From an uncultured Muribaculaceae bacterium (GTDB taxonomy: Bacteria; Bacteroidota; Bacteroidia; Bacteroidales; Muribaculaceae): DNA of 64,000 nucleotides. The position numbers and the translations under genes were made by a program. Below the pieces are notes generated by a model. The model saw only the letters and a list, made by a program, of their open reading frames with translations, was not told where the DNA came from and searched no databases. Below, one piece after another: positions 1 to 8,132 of this stretch; the first letter of the stretch is position 1; each line of letters starts with the position of its first letter. The DNA lies in NCBI GenBank assembly GCA_910585275.1, contig CAJUCW010000012.1, positions 1 through 64,000 on the forward strand, in the 5' to 3' direction.

Positions 1-53
1 ACGCCCCTTATGGACTTTCACCATAGATGTATGACATGCCCGTCATACTAAAC

Positions 54-88
54 AAAAGGGCCGGAATCTTTGCGATTCCGGCCCTTTT
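54..88 (-). terminator. Rho-independent terminator, probably bidirectional
   Basis: A perfect 15-bp inverted repeat (arms 54-68 and 74-88, loop TTTGC) lies about 35 bases past the stop of the minus-strand TPR lipoprotein gene. The arm ends in CCCTTTT on both strands, so it could also stop transcripts entering from the left. Confidence 0.85.
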
Positions 89-90
89 AT

Positions 91-120
91 ATTATGCATT
101 ATGAATTATGCATTATGCAT
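91..120. repeat. Tandem heptamer repeat ATTATGN
   Basis: Four consecutive 7-bp units (ATTATGC, ATTATGA, ATTATGC, ATTATGC) end four bases before the stop of the minus-strand lipoprotein gene. A three-unit version with the same unit order occurs at 50101-50124, just after the stop of another minus-strand gene. Both copies are followed by CTC. Confidence 0.75.
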
Positions 121-124
121 TCTC

Positions 125-1807
125 TTAGAGGCTGTTGAGGTTGAACTGAGCGAATTCGAGGTCTTCCTTAGCCTGCTTGAGCATGTTGCTGTCGAGGCTG
201 ATAGCCTTGCGGAGGTTGCTGAGAACAGCGCTCTCGTTGTTGGTGCGTGCGCCGATGATTGCAGCGAGATAGTAAGTCGTTGCGTCGGGGTTGGGCACTG
301 CGTTGAGCACAGACTGTGCAGCAGAGTAATCCTTGGCAAGAATCTTGGCGAGGGCTGCGTTGTTGGTCTTGGCATTGCCGAAAGCGGTGTTGGCCTTGGC
401 AACTTCACCCTGGGTGAGATAGTAAACGCCAAGAGCGTCGGCAGTCTCGGGAACGCCGGCAGCTGCACCGAGAAGCTCGTTGGCCTTGCTGTAGTTGCCG
501 TCGAGGAGCTGAACGAGACCGAGGTTCATGTCAACTTCTTTCGAGTTGGGAGCAAGTTTCTTTGCTTTTGCAAAGTCGGAAGCGGCAGCTGCATAGTCGC
601 CTGCCTCATACTTGGTCATACCGAGGTTGTTGAATGCGCGATAGCTGTTGGGATAGATCTGAGTGGCTTTCTGATAAACCTCCATCTTGCGGGCGTTGTC
701 GTTGGTGAGGGTAGCCACGTAGAGGATTTCGTCTTCGGTGAGTTTGGAAGGATCGGTGTTGAAGAGGTTGATCATCTCCTCGTCGCTCTTGCCGATAACG
801 TTGATAGAAGCCTGGATCTTAGAATAACGGAGCTGGGGAAGAATCTGGTCGGCAAGCTCGTTGAACACGCCGGAAAGATTGCGGATTTCCTTCTCTCTCT
901 GCTCGGGGTCTTTATACATGGAGAGAACGCCGAGGATAAGGTCCTTATCCTGGATGTTGCTCTTCGAAACGAGCTCCTGGAAGCCCTCCCAGTCCTCGGG
1001 AGTGAACGAAGAAGTAAGTTCGCCGAACTCGGTGATCTTATCTTTCTTAAGCTGGCCTTCCATGAATTTTGTAGTGTTCTTCTCACGTTTCTCGGCGAGT
1101 TCGGTGTTGAATTCGAGAGAACCGTCGGGAGAAGCATAAGAAGCGATGTTCACGCCGGCGATTTCCTTATTGGGAGCCTCGTTGGCGGCAAGGAGCTGCT
1201 GGTTGAGGTCAACATAACCCTGTGCGGAAATCTGGTTGGCACGGATATTAGCCTGGTTGATGAGGAAGCGGATGTCGGCGGAATACTTCTCATTGATGAT
1301 ACGCTGGAAGTTGTCTTTAGCGATTGCAGGCTGCACAGTAGCTGCGGAAGCAAGCGTAGAAGTAGCGATGATGCCTTCGCCCACCTTCACGCGGGGAAGA
1401 GCGTAAAGCTTACCTTTCTGGTCAACCTGGAAGTCGAGATAGAGGTTAGACTCCGCCATCTCGGGCTTATACTCGGTGTTGAAGGGAATCTGAACGGTGC
1501 CGCCGTTGTCATAGCTTACGACCTGGCCGTTGGCACGTACATTTTCACCCTGGATGGTGACGGGAGTGCCCTGTACGGAACCGCCGGCAAACTCAAGCAC
1601 GGGGGTAGCGGTAACCTTGGCATTCTTTACCATGAATTTTGCCGGGATATTGCCGGTGATGGTTGCAGGCACATTGTTGCCCACAGTCTCCAACGGGGTG
1701 GGAGTTGTGTTGAAATAGTTGCTCTGGAATTCGCCGAGCTTCTTCGAGCAGCTTGTGGTTCCCAGTAGGGCAACGCCCAGAGCAAGATAAAGAACTTTGT
1801 TGTTCAT
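125..1807 (-). CDS. TPR-repeat outer-envelope lipoprotein with OmpA-like segment
   Basis: The 560-residue product has a lipoprotein signal peptide: a hydrophobic stretch ends in the lipobox GTTSC, with the lipidated Cys at residue 20. This predicts export and membrane anchoring. Residues about 25-160 look like beta-rich repeats. Residues about 165-260 contain an OmpA-like stretch (ASYASPDGSLEFN followed by a Lys/Arg-rich helix), which in relatives binds peptidoglycan. The C-terminal third (about 360-560) reads as tetratricopeptide repeats (YRAFNNLGMTKYEAGDYAAA and similar units). Proteins of this layout are common, well-expressed envelope lipoproteins in Bacteroidales with no firmly assigned reaction. 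The gene is monocistronic, with a strong terminator downstream. The opposite-strand open frame across the whole gene is a shadow. Confidence 0.85.
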   Translation of the reverse strand: MNNKVLYLALGVALLGTTSCSKKLGEFQSNYFNTTPTPLETVGNNVPATITGNIPAKFMVKNAKVTATPVLEFAGGSVQGTPVTIQGENVRANGQVVSYDNGGTVQIPFNTEYKPEMAESNLYLDFQVDQKGKLYALPRVKVGEGIIATSTLASAATVQPAIAKDNFQRIINEKYSADIRFLINQANIRANQISAQGYVDLNQQLLAANEAPNKEIAGVNIASYASPDGSLEFNTELAEKREKNTTKFMEGQLKKDKITEFGELTSSFTPEDWEGFQELVSKSNIQDKDLILGVLSMYKDPEQREKEIRNLSGVFNELADQILPQLRYSKIQASINVIGKSDEEMINLFNTDPSKLTEDEILYVATLTNDNARKMEVYQKATQIYPNSYRAFNNLGMTKYEAGDYAAAASDFAKAKKLAPNSKEVDMNLGLVQLLDGNYSKANELLGAAAGVPETADALGVYYLTQGEVAKANTAFGNAKTNNAALAKILAKDYSAAQSVLNAVPNPDATTYYLAAIIGARTNNESAVLSNLRKAISLDSNMLKQAKEDLEFAQFNLNSL

Positions 1808-2011
1808 AACTTGTGATTGATATTAAGGGTTAATTCAATGTGTTTATAATGGTTGCGGGGTGGAAGCTCCCCTATGAAAGCCACGCCGGGGCATAACTTT
1901 CAGAAATATCGTGTAAAGATAGATAAAAAATGCCATAGAACAGCTATAAATACACAAAAATCGCTCCTTTTTACCGAAAATTACATTTTTTCGAAAAAAA
2001 TCGCAGAAATA

Positions 2012-2043
2012 TTTGCACACTTCAAAAAAACGCAGTAACTTTG
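2012..2043 (+). promoter_or_regulatory. Bacteroidetes-type promoter of tRNA-Lys
   Basis: TTTG at 2012-2015, a 20-base spacer, then TAACTTTG at 2036-2043. This matches the Bacteroidetes primary-sigma consensus (TTTG, 19-21 bases, TAnnTTTG) exactly and sits 46 bases before the tRNA. Confidence 0.85.
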
Positions 2044-2089
2044 CACCGCAATTCGGAAACAACACCAACGCTCCGATAGCAAACAGAAT

Positions 2090-2162
2090 GACTCCGTGGC
2101 TCAGTTGGTAGAGCAAATGACTCTTAATCATTGGGTCGTGGGTTCGAGCCCCACCGGGGTCA
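2090..2162 (+). tRNA. tRNA-Lys (anticodon CTT)
   Basis: The sequence folds into a full cloverleaf. The acceptor stem pairs GACTCCG (2090-2096) with CGGGGTC (2155-2161), with one T-G pair. The D arm is GCTC/GAGC. The anticodon arm is AATGA/TCATT around the loop CTCTTAA, giving anticodon CTT. The T arm is GTGGG/CCCAC with loop TTCGAGC. The discriminator is A, and CCA is not encoded. A consensus promoter lies upstream and a terminator hairpin downstream. Its 3' end appears to be the target of an integrated element. Confidence 0.95.
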
Positions 2163-2163
2163 C
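2154..2163 (+). other. Putative attachment site (left copy of 10-bp direct repeat)
   Basis: CCGGGGTCAC covers the 3' end of tRNA-Lys. The same 10 bases recur at 17861-17870, and each copy is followed by a CGCTGAAA/TTTCAGCG terminator hairpin, after 23 and 25 bases respectively. A truncated tyrosine integrase lies 0.57 kb inward. I infer attL of a genomic island. The identity is short, so this rests on the combination of signals. Confidence 0.5.
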
Positions 2164-2732
2164 AAAGCCAAACGGCAAAATCAAGCAAATCGCTGAAACT
2201 AAGACAGTTTCAGCGATTTTTGTAATACCCCTATCCGGCAAAACAACGCACATTGTAGGGTTCAGCGGTGTGCAAATCGTGAACAGCTGAAATCGTGAAC
2301 ATTTTGTTCACGATGGTATTCTTTACATCGTAACTCGCTAATCTTCTGCGTTTTCCGCAATTTGCCATCGCAAAAATGGGGCCCGAACACTATACGCAAG
2401 GTTCACAGCCCCACTTTTCGGTTGATTTCGGATGAAATTTAACATCAATTTTCATTTTTAACTATAAAGTGGCTGATTTCATCTACAATTTAACTCCTTT
2501 GTGCCTATTGTCAGTGATTTGAGCAACGATTAATCGTGAACAAACGGGCAGAATGGTGAAATATAACGAAACTGCCGAACAATTATCAGTGAACAATTTT
2601 CGGAAGTTTCTTCCTGTTCACTGAACTGTTCACCGAATTTGCCATACAGCGTTGATTTCCTTGCGATTGTCTATTGTGAAATTGGGTAAAAATGATTATA
2701 TTTATATAACCATTAATCCACAATTTCAAATT
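2163..2732. other. Gene-free stretch with GTGAACA iterons
   Basis: No convincing gene lies between the tRNA and the integrase remnant. Besides the terminator, the stretch holds at least seven copies of the heptamer GTGAACA or its complement. AATCGTGAACA occurs at 2275-2285, 2291-2301 and 2532-2542, a perfect 10-bp inverted repeat at 2292-2314, one copy near 2589, and two inverted copies near 2615 and 2627. Repeated short sites between a tRNA end and an integrase gene would suit recombinase arm-type or excisionase sites. This is an inference. Confidence 0.6.
2187..2219 (+). terminator. Terminator after tRNA-Lys
   Basis: Perfect 14-bp stem (arms 2187-2200 and 2206-2219, loop AAGAC) followed by further Ts. 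It resembles the hairpin at 17896-17924 in its core (CGCTGAAA/TTTCAGCG) and loop. Confidence 0.9.
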
Positions 2733-3449
2733 ATGTTACATGATTCTTACTTCACCTTGTCGTTTATCGCAAGGAAAGCCCGAGCCCTACGCAACGGCGA
2801 GTATCCAATCTTTGTCCGCATAACCGTAAGCGGTCAAATCTCGGAAATGAACCTCGGTCGCAGTGTCGTCCCTGAGAACTGGGATCAGAAGCGTGCCATG
2901 TCAAAAGGCCGCTCACGTCGTGACCTCGAACTAAACAAGTATATCGAGGTGGTCAAAGCCCGTTTCTTCGAAATACACAACATGCTCGTGCGTGAGGGCA
3001 AGATGGTCAACCCTAAAATTCTGCGGGACCATTTCCTCGGCACTGTGGAGAAGCCCAAAATGCTCTGTGATGTGTTCCGTGAAGCCAACGAAAAGCGTAA
3101 GGAGGAACTTGAGCGTGGCGACATCGTAAAAGCCACCTATCAGCGTTGGGAGCGTTGCGTGGTTTACCTTGAGGAATTCCTCAAGCTGACGCAGAACACC
3201 GAGGACATTCCCATAAAGGATGTGACTTCCGGCATAATTGATGACTTCGAGCATTTTCTGCGAATGAGAAAAGGGTGTGCCAACAACGCCGCAGTCCGCT
3301 ATGTGCGCTGTGTCAAGAACGTGATGCAGTATGCTCTCGCCCATAAATGGATAGAGCATGACCCGTTCATAGGCAAGAAATACCAGCGCACCCACACCGA
3401 GCGTCCGTTTCTGACCGAAACGGAACTGAAATCCATCCTATCGACTTAA
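2733..3449 (+). pseudogene. Tyrosine recombinase (integrase), truncated, catalytic domain missing
   Basis: The 238-residue product keeps the Bacteroidetes integrase N-terminus: an Arm-type DNA-binding domain (about residues 5-90) and a SAM-like core-binding domain (about 100-215, ending PFIGKKYQRTHTERPFLTE). It stops where the catalytic domain should begin, so the conserved Arg, His-x-x-Arg and Tyr residues are all absent; full family members are about 400 residues. The start is placed at ATG 2733 (MLHDSYFTLSF), the normal N-terminus of the family, rather than 27 codons upstream. The downstream in-frame sequence does not resemble a catalytic domain, so this is a deletion breakpoint rather than a single nonsense change. 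It lies beside tRNA-Lys and was probably the integrase of the island. Confidence 0.85.
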
Positions 3450-3486
3450 ATATTGGACATCATCTCACAACAAAAAATTGTTCTGA

Positions 3487-3654
3487 CAGCAGGTCAACAC
3501 TGTGGAGGCTCCCGCCACCGACAACAAAAAGTCAATGGTGGCAGAACCAGCCGACCACTACCAACAGCGAGAACCGCTGAGTTCCCGCATAATAATCGGA
3601 AGTTGCGGAGCAACACCACCCGGGGGCTTCTACGCCGCCGGTCCCAAACTATAA
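3487..3654 (+). pseudogene. Possible C-terminal fragment of an unrecognised mobile-element gene
   Basis: Directly after the integrase breakpoint, one frame stays open for about 55 codons with a protein-like composition (VNTVEAPATDNKKSMVAEP, later ending FYAAGPKL and a TAA at 3652). It has no start codon of its own and is preceded by a stop. It could be the tail of a gene fused here by deletion. I do not recognise the family, and the fragment may be chance. Confidence 0.3.
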
Positions 3655-3662
3655 TCGAAACA

Positions 3663-3696
3663 GCCGACTATAGTAGTGTTCGCTACTATAGTCGGC
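3663..3696. repeat. Perfect 14-bp inverted repeat, 6-base loop
   Basis: Arms GCCGACTATAGTAG (3663-3676) and its exact complement (3683-3696) surround TGTTCG. No T-run follows on the plus strand, so it is not a typical terminator. It lies at the edge of the mobile-element debris. Confidence 0.8.
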
Positions 3697-3942
3697 AATT
3701 ATTGAATTGGTAGATCAAACCAGTTCAACCGTCTAAATCTCAGCAGTTTCATTGTGTAATAGAAATATATTTATCAATAATTCTCTCCGAATTCTTAATA
3801 TAGTCCACAATACTCTTATTAGCTATACTAATGAAGAAACCTTAGGAAAGAGAAGAGTGTTAGAAAAATTTGAGAAAAGATAGTCATTCACAACCAGACA
3901 GATATATACATATCCAATAATTATTGTTAACTTTGCAATATC
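3697..3942. other. A+T-rich intergenic stretch before the HTCS gene
   Basis: Between the inverted repeat and the regulator gene I see no open frame and no RNA gene. The only signal is a promoter element TAACTTTG at 3928-3935. Confidence 0.5.
3928..3935 (+). promoter_or_regulatory. -7 element of the HTCS gene promoter
   Basis: TAACTTTG matches TAnnTTTG and ends only 7 bases before the ATG of the regulator gene. No TTTG is seen at the usual distance upstream. Transcription would start at or next to the start codon, implying a leaderless or nearly leaderless mRNA. Confidence 0.5.
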
Positions 3943-6900
3943 ATGGATAGTTATACACTGTCAGTAATCAATGACAATAAATATAGGCTGTTTATTTCAA
4001 TAGCTGTTATAGCTCTTCTGTTTCTTTCACAGGAAAGCCATGGCGCTCAATATGCCAATTCAGAAGTCCTGCGCATAGATAACACAACCGGACTCAGCAG
4101 TCAAAAGGTATATTCGTTTGCTGAAGATGAAAATGGTGCAATATGGATAAGTACCAAATCCGGAGTTGACCGTTTTAACGGTCGAGTTCTTAAAAACTAT
4201 TCTCTGGAGAATAACTCTTCCTATGGGGATAGAGCAGGACGTATTATTCGGCTGTATCTTAATGGTAGGGATTTGTATGCATACGAAAGTACGGGTAAAG
4301 TTCACAAATATTCAGCTATACATGACGCGTTTATTCTGACAAGCAACCTATCTGATTTAAGTCATGGCGATGTCGTGTTGAACAAAATTCTTGTGAATGG
4401 AGATGGCTGTACTTTGTATGCTACTAATAACGGTCTTTTCAAACAATTGTCCGATAATGATCTCAGGCCAATTCTTCCAGGAGTAGAGGTTAACGACATA
4501 ATTGTAGCCAATGACTTCTTGTTCGTTGCTTTATCGTCAGGACTTAAAATTATGCGTGGCGACCATACAATCAAAGATGTCGGTCTTCTTAATGATGCCG
4601 ATATTCAAAGTTTGTATTACGATGAAGATAATAATTCTCTATACATAGGCGCATTCAACGAAGGTTTATATAAATTGAATTTATCGGATTTCAGTGTTAG
4701 TCAGATTCACGCGACAAACAGTCTTCTGCATAAGCCAATCCGCTCAATCATCAAACTTGAGTCTGATAAAATCGCTATAGGAGTAGATGGTAGCGGTGTA
4801 CTATCATATAATTTACAGGAAAATACACTAAATCCCCTTGTAAATACGGAACTCGCACCTGAATTTTCATTTACGGGGAATGGTATATATGCCCTTAAAA
4901 AAGACAGTCACGGCAATTTATGGATTGGCAGTTATACCGGAGGCGTAACAATGGTAAATCTATCACCCTCGCCGGTCCATGTTATAACCCATATTAAAAA
5001 TGAACATAATTCACTTAAAAATAACAATGTAAATTATATAATTGAATCTGCAGACGGGAATATATGGTACGCGACAGATTGCGGTATAAGCATATGCAAT
5101 CCTCGCACAGGCAGATGGAATCATTCTTTGTCAGACATTGTTGTTGTATCATTATGTCAAGATGACAAGGGCAATATCCTGGCTGGCAGCTATGGTGACG
5201 GAATCTATCGACTTGACTTATCTGGAAAAATAAAAGGACATTGGGTTCAAAGTGACGGAGCATTGTCTTCAAACTATATTTTTGCTATTAAAAATGATAC
5301 CAATGGTAAAATATGGGTTGGATCACCACACGGCCCACTGGTTGTCTTAAACAGTGATGGTTCATTATTTCATAAGTTTGAGATAAACGGCGTAATGTCA
5401 ATAACTGTCATAAATGACAAATCCATTGCTGTTGCCACCGGTAACGGTTTTTACATAATAGACACTGAAACGAACAGTTATAATTGGTTCGCAAGTTTTC
5501 AGGAGCAATCCGAGCATAATGTCAGTGCATATATAATTCCAATGGTATTCAATCCGGACAGTACTGTTTGGATCGGTACAGAAGGCGGCGGAATCAATCT
5601 GTATGACCTTAAAAGCAGAGAAATCATAAGAGAAATCAAAGTCAATAATGGATTGCCGTCAAATGATGTATGTGGCCTTGTGCGCGATGTTAAAGGCCGC
5701 CTATGGGCAACCACAGGCAATGGCCTTGCAATTATAGGTGATTCAACAATTTCCAGCCTAAACTTCATCAATGGAATTGTCAGAGAATACAATAAGTCGT
5801 CAATTTTACGAACTACTGACGAAGAATTGATTTTTGGCAGTACGGCAGGTGCTGTCAGACTGTCCCCCGATAAAATTAGCTTGGCAGAATATTCCGCACA
5901 ATTGAGAATAACAAGTTTTTTGATTGAAGGTGTCAGCGGCGAAGAATTAAATGAAATTCAGCCCAAACTCTTTGAGATGCTGCAAAGGCGGGAATTGATA
6001 CTAAGTTCCAATCATAATTCTTTTGACGTTGATTTTGAAGCAATAAACATTGGCTATCGAAACGACATCGCATATCAGTATACTCTTGACGGATACGACC
6101 ATGACTGGAGTGAAATGTCGATGGATGGTACTGCGCGATTCCGAAATGTCCCCCCCGGCAATTATACCCTTAAAATAAAAGCACTACGCAAAAGTGACGG
6201 TCATATAATAGATGAGACGAGTATTGGCATTACGGTGAAAGAACCGTGGTGGAATACAATATGGGCTAAGATATGTTATCTGGCAATAATTACTCTATTT
6301 ATATACTTCATAGTCAGATACAAATGGTATCAGCTGAGAAAGGAACACGATGAGGACAAAATCAGATTCTTTATCAACACAGCTCATGACATTCGCACAC
6401 CGCTTTCGTTGGTGATGTCGCCAATTGAAGAATTGAAAGGAGAGTCGGGTCTTTCAAAGAAGGCTCAATATCTCCTTGATGTCGCTGGGGCGAATATACG
6501 CAAACTCAATGCGGTAACCGCTCAGCTGTTGGACTTTGAGAAGATTGATTCGCGAAAAGCCAAAGTGAATGCAGTTCCTATCAATCTGAATTATCTTCTG
6601 TCAGAAGAAGTAAGTTGCTTCCGCAATGTTGCTGACAAGCGTGGGGTTTCTCTCAATCTTAATGTGCCAGATGAGCAGGTGGTTATCTCGGCCGACAGAC
6701 ACCTAATTGAACTCATGCTCGACAATCTCATGTCAAACGCTTGCAAATATACCAATAATGGAGGAAAAGTAGAGGTTTCCCTATCAGCCAACAAGTCAAA
6801 AGCTATTATATCGATTGCAGATACCGGTATTGGTATCCCGGTAAAAGAACAAAAAAATATATTCTTCAACGTCTACAGAGCTGAGAATGCCAGAGCATCA

Positions 6901-7947
6901 CAAGAAACGGGCAACGGGTTTGGGTTGCTTCAGGTCAAGCGAATTGTGGAAATGTTAAACGGCAATATAGGGTTTACATCGAAAGAACAGTTTGGAACAA
7001 CTTTTACTGTTTCATTCAAAAGGATATACGACGAACCTGTCATTCACTGGAATCCAAACAATCTGAATGAGGCCCTTAATGAGATACACTTGCCGTCACC
7101 TGTAATATCAAATATTTCTGAAAACAAAGATGAAACATTATTGATTATTGAGGATAATGACGATCTTCGTAACTATCTTACAGCTACTTTTTCGGCGGAG
7201 TATAATGTAGTCTCAACAGTTTCCGCAGAAGATGCCCTTAAATTTTTGGATAATCATTATCCTGACATTATTATATCAGATGTGATGATGCCCGGTATTC
7301 AAGGAGACGAACTATGTAGTATGATTAAGAGTAACCCGGATACCTCTGGAATTCCTGTTATTCTTCTGACTGCGAAGACTACCCATGACGCAATAGTGAA
7401 TGGTATTGAAAAAGGTGCCGATGATTATATTGCAAAACCTTTTAGTCTTGATATACTAAAAAGCAAGGTTCGAGGGATGCTTCATAACCGCAAGCGTGTC
7501 CGTGAATATATGTTGAGACTTGCTTTGTCGAGAGCCGAGGGTGAAGTAAGCAGTCCAGAAACAAAATCCAACAATGCCAACGAAGTTCTTGAAGAAGTCC
7601 ATCCCAATGTAATGTCGGAATCGGATAAGGCATTTATTGATAAGACTGTCGACATTATTATTACAAATATGTCTGATTCGGAATTTGACATTGACCAATT
7701 GTGCCGCGAGATGGCAATGAGCAGAACTCTATTTTTCGGGCGTCTGAAATCATTGACCGGGAAAGCTCCACAAGAATTTATCCGAATCCTTAGACTTGAA
7801 CGCGCATCAGAGTTACTCAAACAAAATCTCTCAGTAGCAGAAGTTGCATTAAAAACCGGATTTACCAATTCCAAGTATTTTGCAACTGTATTTAAGAAGC
7901 ATTTTGGAGTATCACCGAGTAAATTCGGAGAAGAGTCTGTATCATGA
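3943..7947 (+). CDS. Hybrid two-component system regulator (HTCS) of the adjacent PUL
   Basis: The 1334-residue single-polypeptide sensor-regulator has a membrane anchor or signal (about residues 14-33). A periplasmic sensor of beta-propeller repeats (WISTKSG, LWIGSYTGG, VWIGTEGGG) follows, then a Y_Y_Y domain (about 690-770). A second membrane helix (about 773-797) leads to a histidine kinase core with phospho-acceptor His815 (INTAHDIRTPLS) and ATPase boxes (NACKYTNNGG, DTGIGIP). Next are a receiver with Asp1113 (ISDVMMPG) and a C-terminal AraC-type DNA-binding domain (about 1230-1330, GFTNSKYFATVFKKHFGVSP). HTCS proteins sense oligosaccharides released by their PUL and activate it. It sits just upstream of the susCD operon on the same strand. 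All catalytic residues look intact. Confidence 0.95.
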   Translation: MDSYTLSVINDNKYRLFISIAVIALLFLSQESHGAQYANSEVLRIDNTTGLSSQKVYSFAEDENGAIWISTKSGVDRFNGRVLKNYSLENNSSYGDRAGRIIRLYLNGRDLYAYESTGKVHKYSAIHDAFILTSNLSDLSHGDVVLNKILVNGDGCTLYATNNGLFKQLSDNDLRPILPGVEVNDIIVANDFLFVALSSGLKIMRGDHTIKDVGLLNDADIQSLYYDEDNNSLYIGAFNEGLYKLNLSDFSVSQIHATNSLLHKPIRSIIKLESDKIAIGVDGSGVLSYNLQENTLNPLVNTELAPEFSFTGNGIYALKKDSHGNLWIGSYTGGVTMVNLSPSPVHVITHIKNEHNSLKNNNVNYIIESADGNIWYATDCGISICNPRTGRWNHSLSDIVVVSLCQDDKGNILAGSYGDGIYRLDLSGKIKGHWVQSDGALSSNYIFAIKNDTNGKIWVGSPHGPLVVLNSDGSLFHKFEINGVMSITVINDKSIAVATGNGFYIIDTETNSYNWFASFQEQSEHNVSAYIIPMVFNPDSTVWIGTEGGGINLYDLKSREIIREIKVNNGLPSNDVCGLVRDVKGRLWATTGNGLAIIGDSTISSLNFINGIVREYNKSSILRTTDEELIFGSTAGAVRLSPDKISLAEYSAQLRITSFLIEGVSGEELNEIQPKLFEMLQRRELILSSNHNSFDVDFEAINIGYRNDIAYQYTLDGYDHDWSEMSMDGTARFRNVPPGNYTLKIKALRKSDGHIIDETSIGITVKEPWWNTIWAKICYLAIITLFIYFIVRYKWYQLRKEHDEDKIRFFINTAHDIRTPLSLVMSPIEELKGESGLSKKAQYLLDVAGANIRKLNAVTAQLLDFEKIDSRKAKVNAVPINLNYLLSEEVSCFRNVADKRGVSLNLNVPDEQVVISADRHLIELMLDNLMSNACKYTNNGGKVEVSLSANKSKAIISIADTGIGIPVKEQKNIFFNVYRAENARASQETGNGFGLLQVKRIVEMLNGNIGFTSKEQFGTTFTVSFKRIYDEPVIHWNPNNLNEALNEIHLPSPVISNISENKDETLLIIEDNDDLRNYLTATFSAEYNVVSTVSAEDALKFLDNHYPDIIISDVMMPGIQGDELCSMIKSNPDTSGIPVILLTAKTTHDAIVNGIEKGADDYIAKPFSLDILKSKVRGMLHNRKRVREYMLRLALSRAEGEVSSPETKSNNANEVLEEVHPNVMSESDKAFIDKTVDIIITNMSDSEFDIDQLCREMAMSRTLFFGRLKSLTGKAPQEFIRILRLERASELLKQNLSVAEVALKTGFTNSKYFATVFKKHFGVSPSKFGEESVS
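3959..3971 (+). promoter_or_regulatory. Third copy of the PUL operator half-site, inside the HTCS coding start
   Basis: TGTCAGTAATCAA lies at codons 6-10 of the HTCS gene and is identical over 13 bases to the operator copy at 8024. It lies just downstream of the HTCS gene's own -7 element, so it could mediate autoregulation. It could also be chance. Confidence 0.35.
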
Positions 7948-8023
7948 TTGCTGTACTGCGTAGGTATATTTAGCTGCTACACATCTATTAAACCCATCTG
8001 ATTTTCAGTCACAAAGAATATAT

Positions 8024-8060
8024 TGTCAGTAATCAAACTATAAAATGTCAGTAAACAAAC
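8024..8060 (+). promoter_or_regulatory. Tandem operator, probable HTCS binding site
   Basis: TGTCAGTAATCAAAC (8024-8038) and TGTCAGTAAACAAAC (8046-8060) are direct repeats, 14 of 15 identical, with starts exactly 22 bp apart, so both face the same side of the helix. They end 31 bases before the -7 element of the PUL promoter. AraC-type domains bind such tandem direct repeats. Confidence 0.65.
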
Positions 8061-8091
8061 CCGACCGAATGTGTATGTGAGTAATTTTGCA

Positions 8092-8099
8092 TCACCCGT
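8092..8099 (+). promoter_or_regulatory. -7 element of the PUL operon promoter
   Basis: TAATTTTG fits TAnnTTTG, and no TTTG lies at the expected upstream position. A missing -33 element next to tandem repeats is what an activator-dependent promoter would look like. Confidence 0.6.
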
Positions 8100-8132
8100 A
8101 TAATGTCTTATGGGCGCAAATAACCAAACATT

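Noticed and set aside
101..1768. 555-codon plus-strand open frame opposite the TPR lipoprotein gene
   Set aside because: It is the antisense shadow. The minus-strand frame has a lipobox, OmpA-like and TPR motifs, whereas this one is a low-complexity Val/Glu/Leu string with no signal or family motif.
1844..2188. Minus-strand ORF containing GGARTHDPMIKSHLLYQLSH
   Set aside because: This string is the translated complement of a tRNA, a well-known artefact. The DNA folds as tRNA-Lys.
2096..2290. 64-codon plus-strand ORF through the tRNA and its terminator
   Set aside because: It starts inside the tRNA and reads through the terminator stem, so it is not a gene.
2274..2634. CRISPR array from the repeated GTGAACA words
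   Set aside because: The repeats are only 7-11 bases, irregularly spaced and in both orientations. There are no cas genes.
3453..3713. 86-codon ORF after the integrase stop, in the same frame
   Set aside because: It has a TTG start and a composition unlike integrase catalytic domains, and it ends by reading through the 14-bp hairpin. A different frame there looks more protein-like.
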